Assembly (NCBI RefSeq): GCF_001570605.1
Contig: NZ_BBXG01000002.1
Location: 464,922-528,921 of the forward strand
Reading direction: 5' to 3'
Length of the DNA: 64,000 nucleotides
Source of the DNA: Herbidospora cretacea
GTDB lineage: Bacteria > Actinomycetota > Actinomycetes > Streptosporangiales > Streptosporangiaceae
The position numbers and the translations under genes are program-made. This document shows, piece after piece, positions 1 through 7,133 of the stretch (position 1 is the first letter of the stretch; every line of letters begins with the position of its first letter). Under the pieces are notes generated by a model that was not told the DNA's origin, ran no database searches, and worked only from the letters and a program-made list of their open reading frames with translations.

Positions 1-89
1 GTCGGGGTCGGAGTGGGTGTCGGTGTGGGCGTAGGTGTTGGGGTCGGTGTGGGTGTCGGGGTGGGCGTAGGTGTTGGGGTCGGCGTGGG
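1..89 (-). repeat. Thr-Pro dipeptide-encoding repeat tract
   Basis: Imperfect tandem array of ACN-CCN codons on the minus strand, encoding at least 14 Thr-Pro dipeptides in the linker of the ice-binding protein. A longer unit (GTGGGCGTAGGTGTTGGGG on the plus strand) occurs twice about 36 bases apart, which suggests block duplication. The tract continues beyond the left edge. Confidence 0.85.
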
Positions 90-821
90 GGCGCAGATGG
101 TTCTGGTGATGACGTTGTTGTCGAGGGTGACGGCGCCGTTGCGGGCCAGGGCGCGGCCCAGGATCGTGGTGCCGGTGGTCACGGTGATCGACGTCAGGGC
201 CAGGATGTTGCCGACGAAGGTCGAGCCGGTGCCCAGCGTCGCGGAGCTGCCGACCTGCCAGAACACGTTGCAGGCCTGGGCGCCGTTGATGAGGTTGACC
301 CTGGAGGCCGACGCCGTGGTGAGCGTCGAACCGATCTGGAAGATCCAGACGGCCGACGGGTCGCCCTGGGCGTCGAGGGTGAGCGTCCCGGTCAGCCCGG
401 CCGAGGTCGTGGCGTTGTAGACACCCGCGACCAGGGTCTGCCCGCCGAGGTCACCGACGATGGGTGCGTCCGGAGCTCGTCCGGCGGCGTCGTTGTAGGC
501 GGTGACCAGGTCGTTCTGGGCCTGGAGTGCGACGGCGTCGGCGGCGTGCTGGGCGCCGACGACGATGCCGGGCGGGAAGCCCGTGATCGCCGCGCCGGGG
601 CTCACGCCCAGGTCCCCGGTGATCACGCTGGGGCCGGTGTTGGTGACCGTCTGACCACCCAGCACCGCGAAGGCGAGCGTCGTGCCCAGGCCCACAGGGG
701 CCGGCGCGGCATCCGCGGAACGTGGCAGGGTGAAGAGCACGAGCAAGGGGGCGAGTACGGCGATTGCCACCACCCACAGGAATCCCGGTCGGCCTGGCAA
801 GCGCCTGCGTACGTCTTTCAC
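1..821 (-). CDS. Secreted ice-binding family protein (DUF3494), 3' end outside window
   Basis: Read on the minus strand this frame is open from a GTG at 821 to the window edge (about 273 residues seen). It starts with a basic n-region and hydrophobic stretch ending near SADAAPAP (signal peptide, about residues 1-43). The following domain has hallmarks of the DUF3494 ice-binding beta-solenoid: FAVLGGQTVTNTGPS, VITGDLGVSPG, YNDAAGRAPDAPIVGDLGG, VWIFQIGSTLTTA and GNILALTSITVTTG. After ITRTICAP it enters a Thr-Pro dipeptide tract that is still running at base 1, so the C-terminal part, perhaps a wall anchor or second domain, is missing. GTG 821 is chosen because AGAGAG lies about 9 bases upstream; an in-frame GTG at 851 is the alternative. 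Family members bind ice or inhibit recrystallisation; the activity here is not shown. Confidence 0.82.
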   Translation of the reverse strand, partial: MKDVRRRLPGRPGFLWVVAIAVLAPLLVLFTLPRSADAAPAPVGLGTTLAFAVLGGQTVTNTGPSVITGDLGVSPGAAITGFPPGIVVGAQHAADAVALQAQNDLVTAYNDAAGRAPDAPIVGDLGGQTLVAGVYNATTSAGLTGTLTLDAQGDPSAVWIFQIGSTLTTASASRVNLINGAQACNVFWQVGSSATLGTGSTFVGNILALTSITVTTGTTILGRALARNGAVTLDNNVITRTICAPTPTPTPTPTPTPTPTPTPTPTPTPTPTP

Positions 822-1127
822 GCGAATGTCTCTCTCGTCGGCCGATGCCACAAATCGGTACTCCAGTGGCATTTGGGCGTTATGGAGTAGCCCGTACCAA
901 AAGAACGCCATGTGGGGTAATGGACAATCGAAAGCTTACGTAGCAGGCGAAAGATTTTCCGAGCAGGAATCATCGGGACGATGAGAAGAACATCCCATTT
1001 CTCTGCCATGCGCATGGAAACCACGTGAAAGAAATGCAGGGCGGCTTCATGCCTGGTGCCGTATTCACCGGACTGCGGCCTAAACTCAGCCCTCCGAAGT
1101 CGGCTCCAGTGCCAGCGGGAGTTCTCC
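822..1127. promoter_or_regulatory. Divergent intergenic region with inverted repeat, lower GC
   Basis: This gap separates the divergent ice-binding and L,D-transpeptidase genes and is clearly lower in GC than its neighbours. It must hold both promoters, but I could not assign convincing -35/-10 pairs. The clearest structure is an inverted repeat TACTCCA (859-865) and TGGAGTA (883-889) separated by 17 bases, lying just upstream of the ice-binding gene; it could be an operator or a leader hairpin. Confidence 0.4.
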
Positions 1128-1949
1128 TTGCACGACAGAACCAGATGCGGTCGGCCGGGGAACGCGATCGCCGCCCTGCTCGTGACGCTGACCGTCGGCG
1201 CCTGCGGAACGACGGTCCGGACACCCCAGCCCGGCGCGGTCCCGGTGACGCCACCCGTCGTCCTGCCGGATCTGGTGCCGCCCGAGCGGATGGCGGGACT
1301 ACCGCTCGCGACGACGTACACGACGATCCCGACCGCGCCCCGCGATCCGGCACCGGCCGATCCCACCAGCGGGCTGGTGCTTCACCCGTCCACGACTCAG
1401 GTGGTGTACGCCCACCCGGGCGGCCCGCCCGTGGCGAAACTCCCCGCGACCCAGCTCAAGAGCCCGACGTGGGTGCCGGTGATCGCGACGCAGCCGGGAT
1501 GGGAGCAGGTGCTGCTCCCGAGCCGCCCGAACGGATCGACCGGATGGATCTACGTCGGCGGCGGCGGGGTGCAGAAGGCGCGCAGCCCTTATCGAGTGGA
1601 GGTCGAGACGGTCACGCGCACCCTGACCGTCCACCACTCCGGCCAGAAGATGGGGTCATGGAAGGTGGCCGTCGGCGCGCCCGAGACGCCCACCCCCACC
1701 GGCAGAACCTTCGTCCTCGCGGCGGTGTCACCGACCTATTCGGGCTACGGCTCCCTCGTCCTCCCCCTGGGAGCGCATTCGACCACCCTGGAGACCTTCG
1801 ATGACGGGCCGGCGACCGTGGCCATGCATGGGTGGGAGGACCAGGAGATCTTCGGCCGGCCGATCAGCCACGGGTGCATCCGGCTACCCGACGCCGCGCT
1901 GCGCGTGATGTCCCGCGTCCCCCTGGGCACCGCCGTCCTCATCTCCTGA
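1128..1949 (+). CDS. L,D-transpeptidase lipoprotein (YkuD domain)
   Basis: Predicted exported peptidoglycan 3-3 cross-linking enzyme. The C-terminal third carries the YkuD active-site block: HGWEDQEIFGRPISHGCIRL contains the catalytic SHGCIRL Cys and the upstream His. The TTG at 1128 is chosen because CGGGAG lies about 7 bases before it and because the protein then begins with a lipoprotein signal: basic residues, a hydrophobic run and the lipobox LTVGAC, with Cys near residue 26 as lipidation site. A GTG at 1056 would add 24 residues lacking signal character. Between the signal and the catalytic domain is a Pro-rich linker and an SH3-like segment (PTWVPVIATQPGWEQVLL, STGWIYVGG). About 273 residues; it is monocistronic, divergent from the ice-binding gene. 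Confidence 0.88.
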   Translation: MHDRTRCGRPGNAIAALLVTLTVGACGTTVRTPQPGAVPVTPPVVLPDLVPPERMAGLPLATTYTTIPTAPRDPAPADPTSGLVLHPSTTQVVYAHPGGPPVAKLPATQLKSPTWVPVIATQPGWEQVLLPSRPNGSTGWIYVGGGGVQKARSPYRVEVETVTRTLTVHHSGQKMGSWKVAVGAPETPTPTGRTFVLAAVSPTYSGYGSLVLPLGAHSTTLETFDDGPATVAMHGWEDQEIFGRPISHGCIRLPDAALRVMSRVPLGTAVLIS

Positions 1950-2169
1950 CCATCGACGCGAGGGCTCCAAGGCAAGGCAACCGAGCGAAGTGAGCCGAGC
2001 GCCTGGCCCGCCTGCTCCGCGCACACGCCAACGACCCGTGCCTACAGCACTTGCGATCCCCGGAGACCCGGACGCGAAGCGAACGTTTAAGAGAGCGCTC
2101 CGATACACAGCCGGAAGCCAGGTCAGTACGCCCTATAAATCGACCTGCTTCGGAGCATTGTCTGCCCGG
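1950..2169. other. Intergenic region, nothing clear
   Basis: About 220 bases downstream of the L,D-transpeptidase. It contains CGAGCGAAGTGAG-type short palindromic filler near 1985-1997, similar to that at 3007-3040, and no convincing gene, terminator or promoter. Confidence 0.4.
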
Positions 2170-2529
2170 TTAGTCCGCCAAGCCATGGGCAATTTCGGCG
2201 ACGACATCTCGGGCCGCCTGATCAGCCGACTGGTGCAGACGGTCGCGAAGGTTCATCTCCAAGATAACGTCGCCCTCGGCCAACTTGGCGGCCAGTAGTC
2301 GGGTTGCCTCCCGGGCCGCTGGCGCGACAGCCTTCTCCACCTGACTACGAATGATCATTTCCACGATGGGACTGGAGCGGGCGATGTCCTGCGCCATTTC
2401 CTTGAGGGGTCGATGCGGTCCGAAAGATGGCGGGATATCTGGGCCGGCGGGTGTGCTGGAGATCAAGAACCTGGCCAGGTGACTTACCTCGAACGGAAAG
2501 ATCTCCGTCTTGATCCTGGACTTCCTCAT
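2170..2529 (-). CDS. Small hypothetical protein, doubtful
   Basis: A 119-residue frame beginning MRKSRIKTEIFPFEVSHLARFL and ending DQAARDVVAEIAHGLAD. The second half is rich in Ala, Glu and Arg with amphipathic helix periodicity. I do not recognise a family. The ATG at 2529 has only AAGG two bases upstream, a poor ribosome site, and the surrounding DNA is lower in GC than typical genes here. It lies about 240 bases left of the tRNA-Thr fragment, so it may be a remnant of the element that used that attachment site. Coding status is uncertain. Confidence 0.35.
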   Translation of the reverse strand: MRKSRIKTEIFPFEVSHLARFLISSTPAGPDIPPSFGPHRPLKEMAQDIARSSPIVEMIIRSQVEKAVAPAAREATRLLAAKLAEGDVILEMNLRDRLHQSADQAARDVVAEIAHGLAD

Positions 2530-2641
2530 GACCTTGCTGCAGTTGGCTGGTGCCGGCGTCGGTCTGTACACGCGCTGCGTCGCCGGGGCCCGGCTTTCGC
2601 TCTTAGGCCATGTCTGAGGTAGCGAACGCGGGCAGCGTGGC

Positions 2642-2662
2642 GGTTGCAGTTGTGGTTGCAGT
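2642..2662 (+). repeat. Two direct repeats GGTTGCAGT beside the att core
   Basis: GGTTGCAGT occurs at 2642-2650 and 2654-2662, 12 bases start to start, about 105 bases left of the tRNA-Thr fragment. Short direct repeats next to a core are what integrase arm-binding sites look like in actinomycete integrative elements; that role is an inference from position only. Confidence 0.4.
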
Positions 2663-2766
2663 CCGTCGGCGTCCGGGAGTGACCGTGACTGAACTGCACT
2701 GCGGCGACCAGCCCGGATGGACATGAGCGAACACCTGCGGATGGCCCGCTAAGGCCGATCTTGGAG

Positions 2767-2808
2767 CTCGTAATGCGTAGGTCTGGGGTTCGATTCCCCA
2801 AGGCGGCT
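2767..2808 (+). pseudogene. tRNA-Thr(CGT) 3' half, probable attachment-site scar
   Basis: The sequence contains the 3' half of a tRNA: anticodon loop CTCGTAA (anticodon CGT at 2769-2771), 3' anticodon strand TGCGT, variable loop AGGTC, a perfect T arm (TGGGG, loop TTCGATT, CCCCA, 2784-2800), acceptor strand AGGCGGC and discriminator T at 2808. The 5' half is absent: bases 2762-2766 (TGGAG) cannot pair with TGCGT, and no GCCGCCT acceptor or D arm lies upstream. Similarity begins at the anticodon loop, as expected for the core shared by attB and attP when a tyrosine-recombinase element inserts into a tRNA 3' end. Polarity places the inserted element, and the intact tRNA, to the left. Confidence 0.72.
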
Positions 2809-2813
2809 CTTTC

Positions 2814-2864
2814 GGAATGGCCCGTGGTTGACGCCCCTTCGGGGCGGCTTTCACGGGCCGTTCC
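2814..2864 (+). terminator. Hairpin terminator after tRNA-Thr fragment
   Basis: Arms GGAATGGCCCGTG (2814-2826) and CACGGGCCGTTCC (2852-2864) pair with one G-T wobble and enclose a second small hairpin GCCCC-TTC-GGGGC, followed by TCGTTT. It sits six bases after the tRNA 3' end and probably terminated the original tRNA transcript. Confidence 0.7.
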
Positions 2865-3192
2865 TCGTTTCTACGGGGGGCGACCCCCGGACCCCCGATA
2901 CGAGAGGGCTGCGCCCCCTCGCGCTCCCCCTGGCCGCTTCGCGTCCTCGCATCGCTGGCGCTCTGGGCCGGCGAAGGGCTTCGCCCCTCGCGCTCCCTGA
3001 CATGGCCTCGCTTCGCTCGGGCCGCACTCGCTTCGCTCGGCTTTGATCTTGGGCGGGCTCGCCGACAGTCCCAGGCTGGCCCGACCCCCGTCATCCCGAC
3101 CGGCGAACGCACAGGCCTGAACCCCTCGACCGCCGCGCATCTACCGCGCCTTCGCCGACCACGAGGAGGCCCGGGCCCATCCACCAGATGAC
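2865..3192. other. Non-coding stretch with short palindromic repeats
   Basis: No gene supported. It holds low-complexity CCCCCGGACCCCC and two copies of CTCGCTTCGCTCGG (3007-3020 and 3027-3040), a short imperfect palindrome seen dispersed around actinomycete tRNAs. Open frames read here on the minus strand run through the tRNA fragment and are spurious. Confidence 0.5.
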
Positions 3193-3753
3193 TCAGCGAG
3201 TAGCGCGCCGGTCCGTTTCCGCGGCTCGGCCATCTTCGGTAGAGGCGGCAAGTCGTCGGTCGCTGGGGCGGCGACCATCCGGTGCGTCTGTGGCCGACTC
3301 CAGTTTCTGCCAGATCCGTGTCAGTGCGGTGATGTCGTCAGCGTCGAGAGGGTCGGCGAAGAACTCCTTGACCGACTCCTCGAAGGTCCGCGCCACGGTC
3401 TGGACGTAGCGACGCCCCTCCTCGGTCAGGCTGATCATGGAGATCCGGCCGTCACCCTGGTTGGCGCCACGCACCAGGACGCCGTCGTCGATCAGGTCCT
3501 GGATCAGCCGGGACGCCCGGGTCGGGCTGACGGTGACGAGCTGGCTCGCCAGGGCGCGGACGGGCTGAGGTTCGAGGTCTTTCAGGCAGCAGAGGATCTC
3601 GTAGGCGCTGAACGACAGACGGTGGCGCTCCATCAGTACGGCCTCGATCCGGGAGCGCATGGCGGCCTGGGCGTACATCAGCCCGAACCAGCCGTCCTGT
3701 TCCGCCTGGGAGATGAGTGTCGATGTCGTCCGGGGCGCTTTCATGCGGTCCAT
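3193..3753 (-). CDS. MarR family transcriptional regulator
   Basis: A 186-residue winged-helix protein. The core from about residue 20 to 150 shows MarR layout: SFSAYEILCCLKDLEPQPVRALASQL, recognition helix VTVSPTRASRLIQDLIDDG, and wing RGANQGDGRISMISLTEEGRR with the conserved D-x-R-x. A charged Arg/Asp-rich tail follows and is unlike the family core. The gene is divergent from the alpha/beta hydrolase with 114 bases between, so it probably controls the hydrolase-SDR operon and itself. No Shine-Dalgarno precedes the start; TGATAA lies almost directly before the first ATG, so a leaderless message, perhaps starting at the second ATG (3744), is likely. The ligand is unknown. Confidence 0.88.
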   Translation of the reverse strand: MDRMKAPRTTSTLISQAEQDGWFGLMYAQAAMRSRIEAVLMERHRLSFSAYEILCCLKDLEPQPVRALASQLVTVSPTRASRLIQDLIDDGVLVRGANQGDGRISMISLTEEGRRYVQTVARTFEESVKEFFADPLDADDITALTRIWQKLESATDAPDGRRPSDRRLAASTEDGRAAETDRRATR

Positions 3754-3776
3754 TTTATCAGGTACGTGCGTCCCGG

Positions 3777-3805
3777 TTTAGGTGCGCGTGCACGCATCAG
3801 ATAGT
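3777..3805 (+). promoter_or_regulatory. Candidate MarR-controlled promoter
   Basis: TTTAGG (3777-3782) and GATAGT (3800-3805) with a 17-base spacer form a plausible promoter for the hydrolase operon. A perfect palindrome GCGTGCACGC (3786-3795) lies inside the spacer, the expected place for a repressor site. Assignment rests on sequence pattern and divergent gene order only. Confidence 0.45.
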
Positions 3806-3867
3806 GTGCCGACATGAACCGGACTCACTGAAGATCCGACATCTCCCCACCCGACATCGGAGGAACA

Positions 3868-4806
3868 GTGCTCAACATCGACGACGAACTCGCCGGAGTG
3901 GTTGCCGCGCTCGCAGCCGCCATCCCACCCTCGCCGCCGGTCGTCGGCGACTGGCAGACCCGGCGGGCGACCATCGACGGCCTCTACAGTTGGCTGGCCG
4001 CCACTGCGACCAGCGACGATCGCGTCGAGGTGGTCGACTTCACCGTGCCGGCTTCGGATGGGCATACCGTCCCACTGCGCCTGTACAAGCCGCCGACCGT
4101 ACCGAGCGTCCTTGTCGTCTACCTTCACGGCGGTGGTCTCATCGCCGGAAGCATCGACGGATACGACCATGTCTGCCGCCGCTACGCCGCGGAAGCCGGG
4201 GTCGCGGTCATCGCGGTCGACTACCGCCTGGCGCCCGAATCGCCCTTCCCGGCGGCCGTCGAAGACTGCGTCGCGGCGGTTCGGTGGACGATCGACCACG
4301 CTCGGGAACGCGTTCCCGGCGCCCGCGTCGCGATCATGGGCGACTCCGCCGGCGGTGGCCTCGCGGCGGCGACCGCACTCGCGTGTCACGAGCGGGCGAT
4401 CGGGCCGCTGGCCGCCCAGATCCTCATCTACCCCATGCTCGACGATCGCACCGCACACGCCGCGGAGGATGTCGCGCCCTTCCTGACCTGGTCGGCCGGC
4501 GACAACATCACCGGCTGGCAGGCCTACCTCGGCGACCGGTACGGCACCGACGATGTGCCCGCGTCCGCTTCGGTCGCCCGGGCCGGTTCGCTGCGCGGCC
4601 TGCCGGCGGCCTACCTCGAGGTCGGGCAGCTGGACCTCTTCTGCGCCGAGACGGTCCTCTACGCGACGCGGCTCATGGAGCACGGCGTGGCGGTGAACCT
4701 GTCGGTGCGTCCCGGCGCCTTCCACGGCTTCGACCAGTTCGCACCCGACTCCCTCCTGGCCTGGAAAGCGTTCGCGGACCGCGTGGCTTTCCTCCAGAGC
4801 CTGTGA
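3868..4806 (+). CDS. Alpha/beta hydrolase, HSL-type esterase
   Basis: A 312-residue hydrolase of the hormone-sensitive-lipase group. It has the oxyanion-hole motif YLHGGGLIAGS (about residue 88-98), the nucleophile elbow GDSAGGG (about residue 155-161), a C-terminal QLDLF segment with the catalytic Asp and a final His in GAFHGFDQF. There is no signal peptide, so it is cytosolic. The family hydrolyses short-chain esters, lactones or amides; the substrate is not predictable. The GTG start is preceded by GGAGGA at a good distance. It is followed 32 bases later by an SDR, likely one transcript, and is divergent from the MarR gene, suggesting a small inducible detoxification or catabolic unit. Confidence 0.9.
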   Translation: MLNIDDELAGVVAALAAAIPPSPPVVGDWQTRRATIDGLYSWLAATATSDDRVEVVDFTVPASDGHTVPLRLYKPPTVPSVLVVYLHGGGLIAGSIDGYDHVCRRYAAEAGVAVIAVDYRLAPESPFPAAVEDCVAAVRWTIDHARERVPGARVAIMGDSAGGGLAAATALACHERAIGPLAAQILIYPMLDDRTAHAAEDVAPFLTWSAGDNITGWQAYLGDRYGTDDVPASASVARAGSLRGLPAAYLEVGQLDLFCAETVLYATRLMEHGVAVNLSVRPGAFHGFDQFAPDSLLAWKAFADRVAFLQSL

Positions 4807-4838
4807 CTTCCCGAAGACCACTCACGCAGGAGACACCC

Positions 4839-5585
4839 ATGAAGATCAAGACAGCCCTTGTCACCGGCTCGACGAGTGGAATCGGGCGCGCCACCGCGCT
4901 CAAGCTCGCCCAGGACGGCGTCCGCGTCGTGGTCTCCGGCCGCGATGCCCAGCGCGGCCGGGAGGTGGTGGAACAGATCCGGGCCGGGGGAGGGACCGCC
5001 CACTTCATCGACGCCGACCTGTCTGAAGCGGGGTCCGCGGCGGAACTCGCGGCCAAGGCCACCGCGTTCGCCGAGTCCACCGGCGGATCTGTGGACGTCC
5101 TGGTGAACAACGCCGCGATCGGGGCCGGCGGGCCGACGGCCGGCACCGAGGAGCCGATTTTCGACAGAGTCCTGGCGACGAATCTGAAGGCGCCGTTCTA
5201 CCTGGTCGCGAACCTGGCACCCGCGATGGCCGCACGCGGCGGCGGCGCGATCGTCAACGTGTCCACGCTGGCAGCCGAGCGGGCGCTCCCCGGTCTGGGG
5301 GTCTACGGGGCGAGCAAGGCGGCGCTCGACCTGCTGACCAAGAGCTGGGCGGCCGAGTTCGGCCCGGCCGGAGTCCGCGTGAACTCGGTGACCCCCGGCC
5401 CGACCCGCACGCCGGGATCCGAGGTCCTGGGAGACGGGTTGCGGCAACTGGCGGAGCAGGCTCCGCTGGGTTTCGTCGCCGATCCGGGAGACATCGCGGC
5501 GGTGATCGCGTTCCTTGTCAGCGAGGAGGCTCGCTTCGTCACAGGGACGGTGCTCTCCGTCAGCGGGGGCCGTACGGTCGTATGA
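4839..5585 (+). CDS. SDR family NAD(P)-dependent oxidoreductase
   Basis: A 248-residue classical short-chain dehydrogenase. Visible motifs are the nucleotide-binding TGSTSGIGRA (residues 10-19), NNAAIG, the catalytic Ser in NVSTL, Tyr-x3-Lys in YGASKAAL, and PGPTRTPG after the catalytic helix. The C-terminus FLVSEEARFVTGTVLSVSGG is typical of this subfamily. The ATG has CAGGAGA about seven bases upstream. It lies just after the alpha/beta hydrolase on the same strand and probably shares its MarR-regulated transcript. The substrate is unknown; an alcohol or ketone released by the hydrolase is one possibility but only an inference. Confidence 0.92.
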   Translation: MKIKTALVTGSTSGIGRATALKLAQDGVRVVVSGRDAQRGREVVEQIRAGGGTAHFIDADLSEAGSAAELAAKATAFAESTGGSVDVLVNNAAIGAGGPTAGTEEPIFDRVLATNLKAPFYLVANLAPAMAARGGGAIVNVSTLAAERALPGLGVYGASKAALDLLTKSWAAEFGPAGVRVNSVTPGPTRTPGSEVLGDGLRQLAEQAPLGFVADPGDIAAVIAFLVSEEARFVTGTVLSVSGGRTVV

Positions 5586-5589
5586 CGAA

Positions 5590-6044
5590 TCGTGAGGGTC
5601 ATCTCAGCTGAACAGGCTGGTCAGGTGGGCGAGGCGCCGGGCTACGGGGCGGCTCCACTGCGCCGTGATGCCACCAGTCGTTGCTCACCGACCACCAACG
5701 CGGCGGTGCGGCGGTCAGGTTGAGCGCGTCGTGACGGTCCAGGGATGGGGATGAGCTGGGGAAAGTAAGCCAACGCCCTGCCGGGCGTGACGCCATCGAC
5801 AAGGCGGTCAATCTCCTGGCCGCGCACCAAAACGAGCAGGCTGGTGTCGGGTGAGCGAGCTGGCTCGACGCACCAGTCTGAACAAAGTCCACGGGTTTCG
5901 GGTGCTCGGGCGCGCTCGAACCCACCGGGATGGTCGACCGCGTACATCGGATCGAGAAGATGCTGCGCCGACTCGGCCGTGACACGCTGGGACATCGGAC
6001 AGATGGCCCCCACGTCGCGGATCTTGATCGGGTGAGTGCCTTCT
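5590..6044. other. Gene-poor stretch, possible decayed coding sequence
   Basis: About 450 bases, lower in GC than flanking genes, between an SDR on each strand. A minus-strand frame (6049 to 5642) reads CSDWCVEPARSPDTSLLVLVRGQEIDRLVDG and looks protein-like in its middle, but its only start is a TTG lying inside the downstream terminator hairpin and it lacks a ribosome site. I treat this as a possible fragment of an unidentified gene rather than an intact gene. Confidence 0.35.
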
Positions 6045-6091
6045 GGCAAGGGGGCGTGGCCGAGTAGCTTGCGCCACGACGCCCCCTTGCC
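6045..6091 (-). terminator. Terminator of the minus-strand SDR
   Basis: Perfect 12-base arms GGCAAGGGGGCG (6045-6056) and CGCCCCCTTGCC (6080-6091) with a 23-base loop, 13 bases beyond the stop codon of the SDR gene. Confidence 0.7.
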
Positions 6092-6103
6092 CGCATTGGG
6101 AGC

Positions 6104-6937
6104 TCAGGCCGGCGACGCCCCCTGGGCGAGCCGGGCGAGGTGATCCCACTCCTCCCAAACGGCGAGCCGTCGCGCATACTCCGGCCGGACGAGGGCCAGC
6201 CCGTTCGCGCCGAAGAAGACGCGCAACGGCGGATGGGGGTCATCGGCCAGGGCGAGCATCGCCCGCCCGGCCGCCGCCGGGTCTCCCGGCGCGATCCCCA
6301 GGCCTTCGAAACCGGCCATCACCAGCGCGCGGGCGTGGTCGTATTCAGGCATCGCAGACGCCATGGTCCCCAGCTCGCTCGGGAACGTGAGCGGCTCCAC
6401 GAGCGTCACCCGCACGCCATACTCCGCGACCTCGGCCGCCAGCGCCTGGCTCAACGCCTCCAGCGCCCACTTGGTCGCGTGATAAGTCCCCATGGTGGGA
6501 AGCGCCACGACCCCGCCCATCGAGGAGATCTGAATGATCTGGCCACCGCGGCGCTCCCTCATGCGCGGCACGACTGCTTGGGTCACGTAGAGGGCACCGA
6601 AATAGTTGACCTCCATCTGCTCACGGGCTTGTGCGGCGGTCACTTCCTCCACCGCGCCCACCACGGCCTGTCCCGCGTTGTTGACCAGGATGTCGATTCC
6701 GCCGAGCCGCTCTTCGGCCGCCGCGACCGCCCGGTGCACCGCGGCCTCGTCCGTGACATCGAGCTCCAGCGGAAGAACCAGGTCCCCGTAGCGCTCGACG
6801 AGCGAATCCAGTGCTTTGACGGAACGGGCGGTCGCGGCAACCCGATCGGCGCGAGAGAGGGCCGCTTCGGCCCATTGGGCTCCCAGGCCTCGCGATGCCC
6901 CGGTGATGAACCACGTCTTCGCTACGTGAGCTGGCAT
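6104..6937 (-). CDS. SDR family oxidoreductase, TetR-linked
   Basis: A 277-residue classical SDR. Motifs: ITGASRGLGAQWAEAAL for the cofactor (about residue 11-27), LELDVTDEAAV, LVNNAGQAVVGAVEE, catalytic Ser in QISSMGG, and YHATKWALEALSQAL with the Tyr-Lys pair. The region after catalysis (VEPLTFPSELG, then PEYARRLAVWEEWDHLARL) is longer than in FabG-like enzymes and matches the subgroup commonly regulated by a neighbouring TetR. ATG is preceded by GGGAG. It is divergent from the TetR gene at 7134, with two palindromes between, so repression by that TetR is likely. The substrate is unknown. Confidence 0.92.
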   Translation of the reverse strand: MPAHVAKTWFITGASRGLGAQWAEAALSRADRVAATARSVKALDSLVERYGDLVLPLELDVTDEAAVHRAVAAAEERLGGIDILVNNAGQAVVGAVEEVTAAQAREQMEVNYFGALYVTQAVVPRMRERRGGQIIQISSMGGVVALPTMGTYHATKWALEALSQALAAEVAEYGVRVTLVEPLTFPSELGTMASAMPEYDHARALVMAGFEGLGIAPGDPAAAGRAMLALADDPHPPLRVFFGANGLALVRPEYARRLAVWEEWDHLARLAQGASPA

Positions 6938-7053
6938 ATCGGTGATCTCCCTTTGTTGTCATCGCCCGCGCGCCCTGGTCGCAATGGCGGCGATCGTGGA
7001 ACTGGCCTGGCCTCGTCCGGCTGCGGATGCCGAAGACGGCCACGGCAACGTAA

Positions 7054-7069
7054 CGGAGAGGTATCTCCG
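7054..7069. promoter_or_regulatory. TetR operator candidate 1
   Basis: Palindrome CGGAGA-GGTA-TCTCCG with perfect 6-base arms between the divergent SDR and TetR genes. The same arms recur at 7091-7106, with centres exactly 37 bases apart. Confidence 0.7.
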
Positions 7070-7082
7070 GTACGGTCACGCT

Positions 7083-7088
7083 AGCATA
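7083..7088 (+). promoter_or_regulatory. Possible -10 element of the TetR gene
   Basis: TAGCAT lies between the two palindromic operators, about 46 bases before the TetR start codon. No good -35 was found, so this is tentative. Confidence 0.3.
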
Positions 7089-7090
7089 AG

Positions 7091-7106
7091 CGGAGAACCA
7101 TCTCCG
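7091..7106. promoter_or_regulatory. TetR operator candidate 2
   Basis: Palindrome CGGAGA-ACCA-TCTCCG with the same arms as at 7054-7069. It is 27 bases upstream of the TetR start, so binding could repress both divergent genes. Confidence 0.7.
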
Positions 7107-7133
7107 ATTCCGGTGTGACGCCAGGGGAGCCGT

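Noticed and set aside
13-420. Poly-Gly-Val frame on the plus strand at the window start
   Set aside because: It is the reverse of the Thr-Pro repeat and antisense to the ice-binding protein.
2603-3184. Minus-strand frames containing WGIEPQTYALR and GNRTPDLRITSS
   Set aside because: These peptides are the well-known false translation of the reverse strand of tRNA 3' ends; the DNA is the tRNA-Thr scar.
5642-6049. Minus-strand 135-codon frame as a complete gene
   Set aside because: Its only start is a TTG inside a terminator hairpin, with no ribosome site; kept only as a possible decayed fragment.
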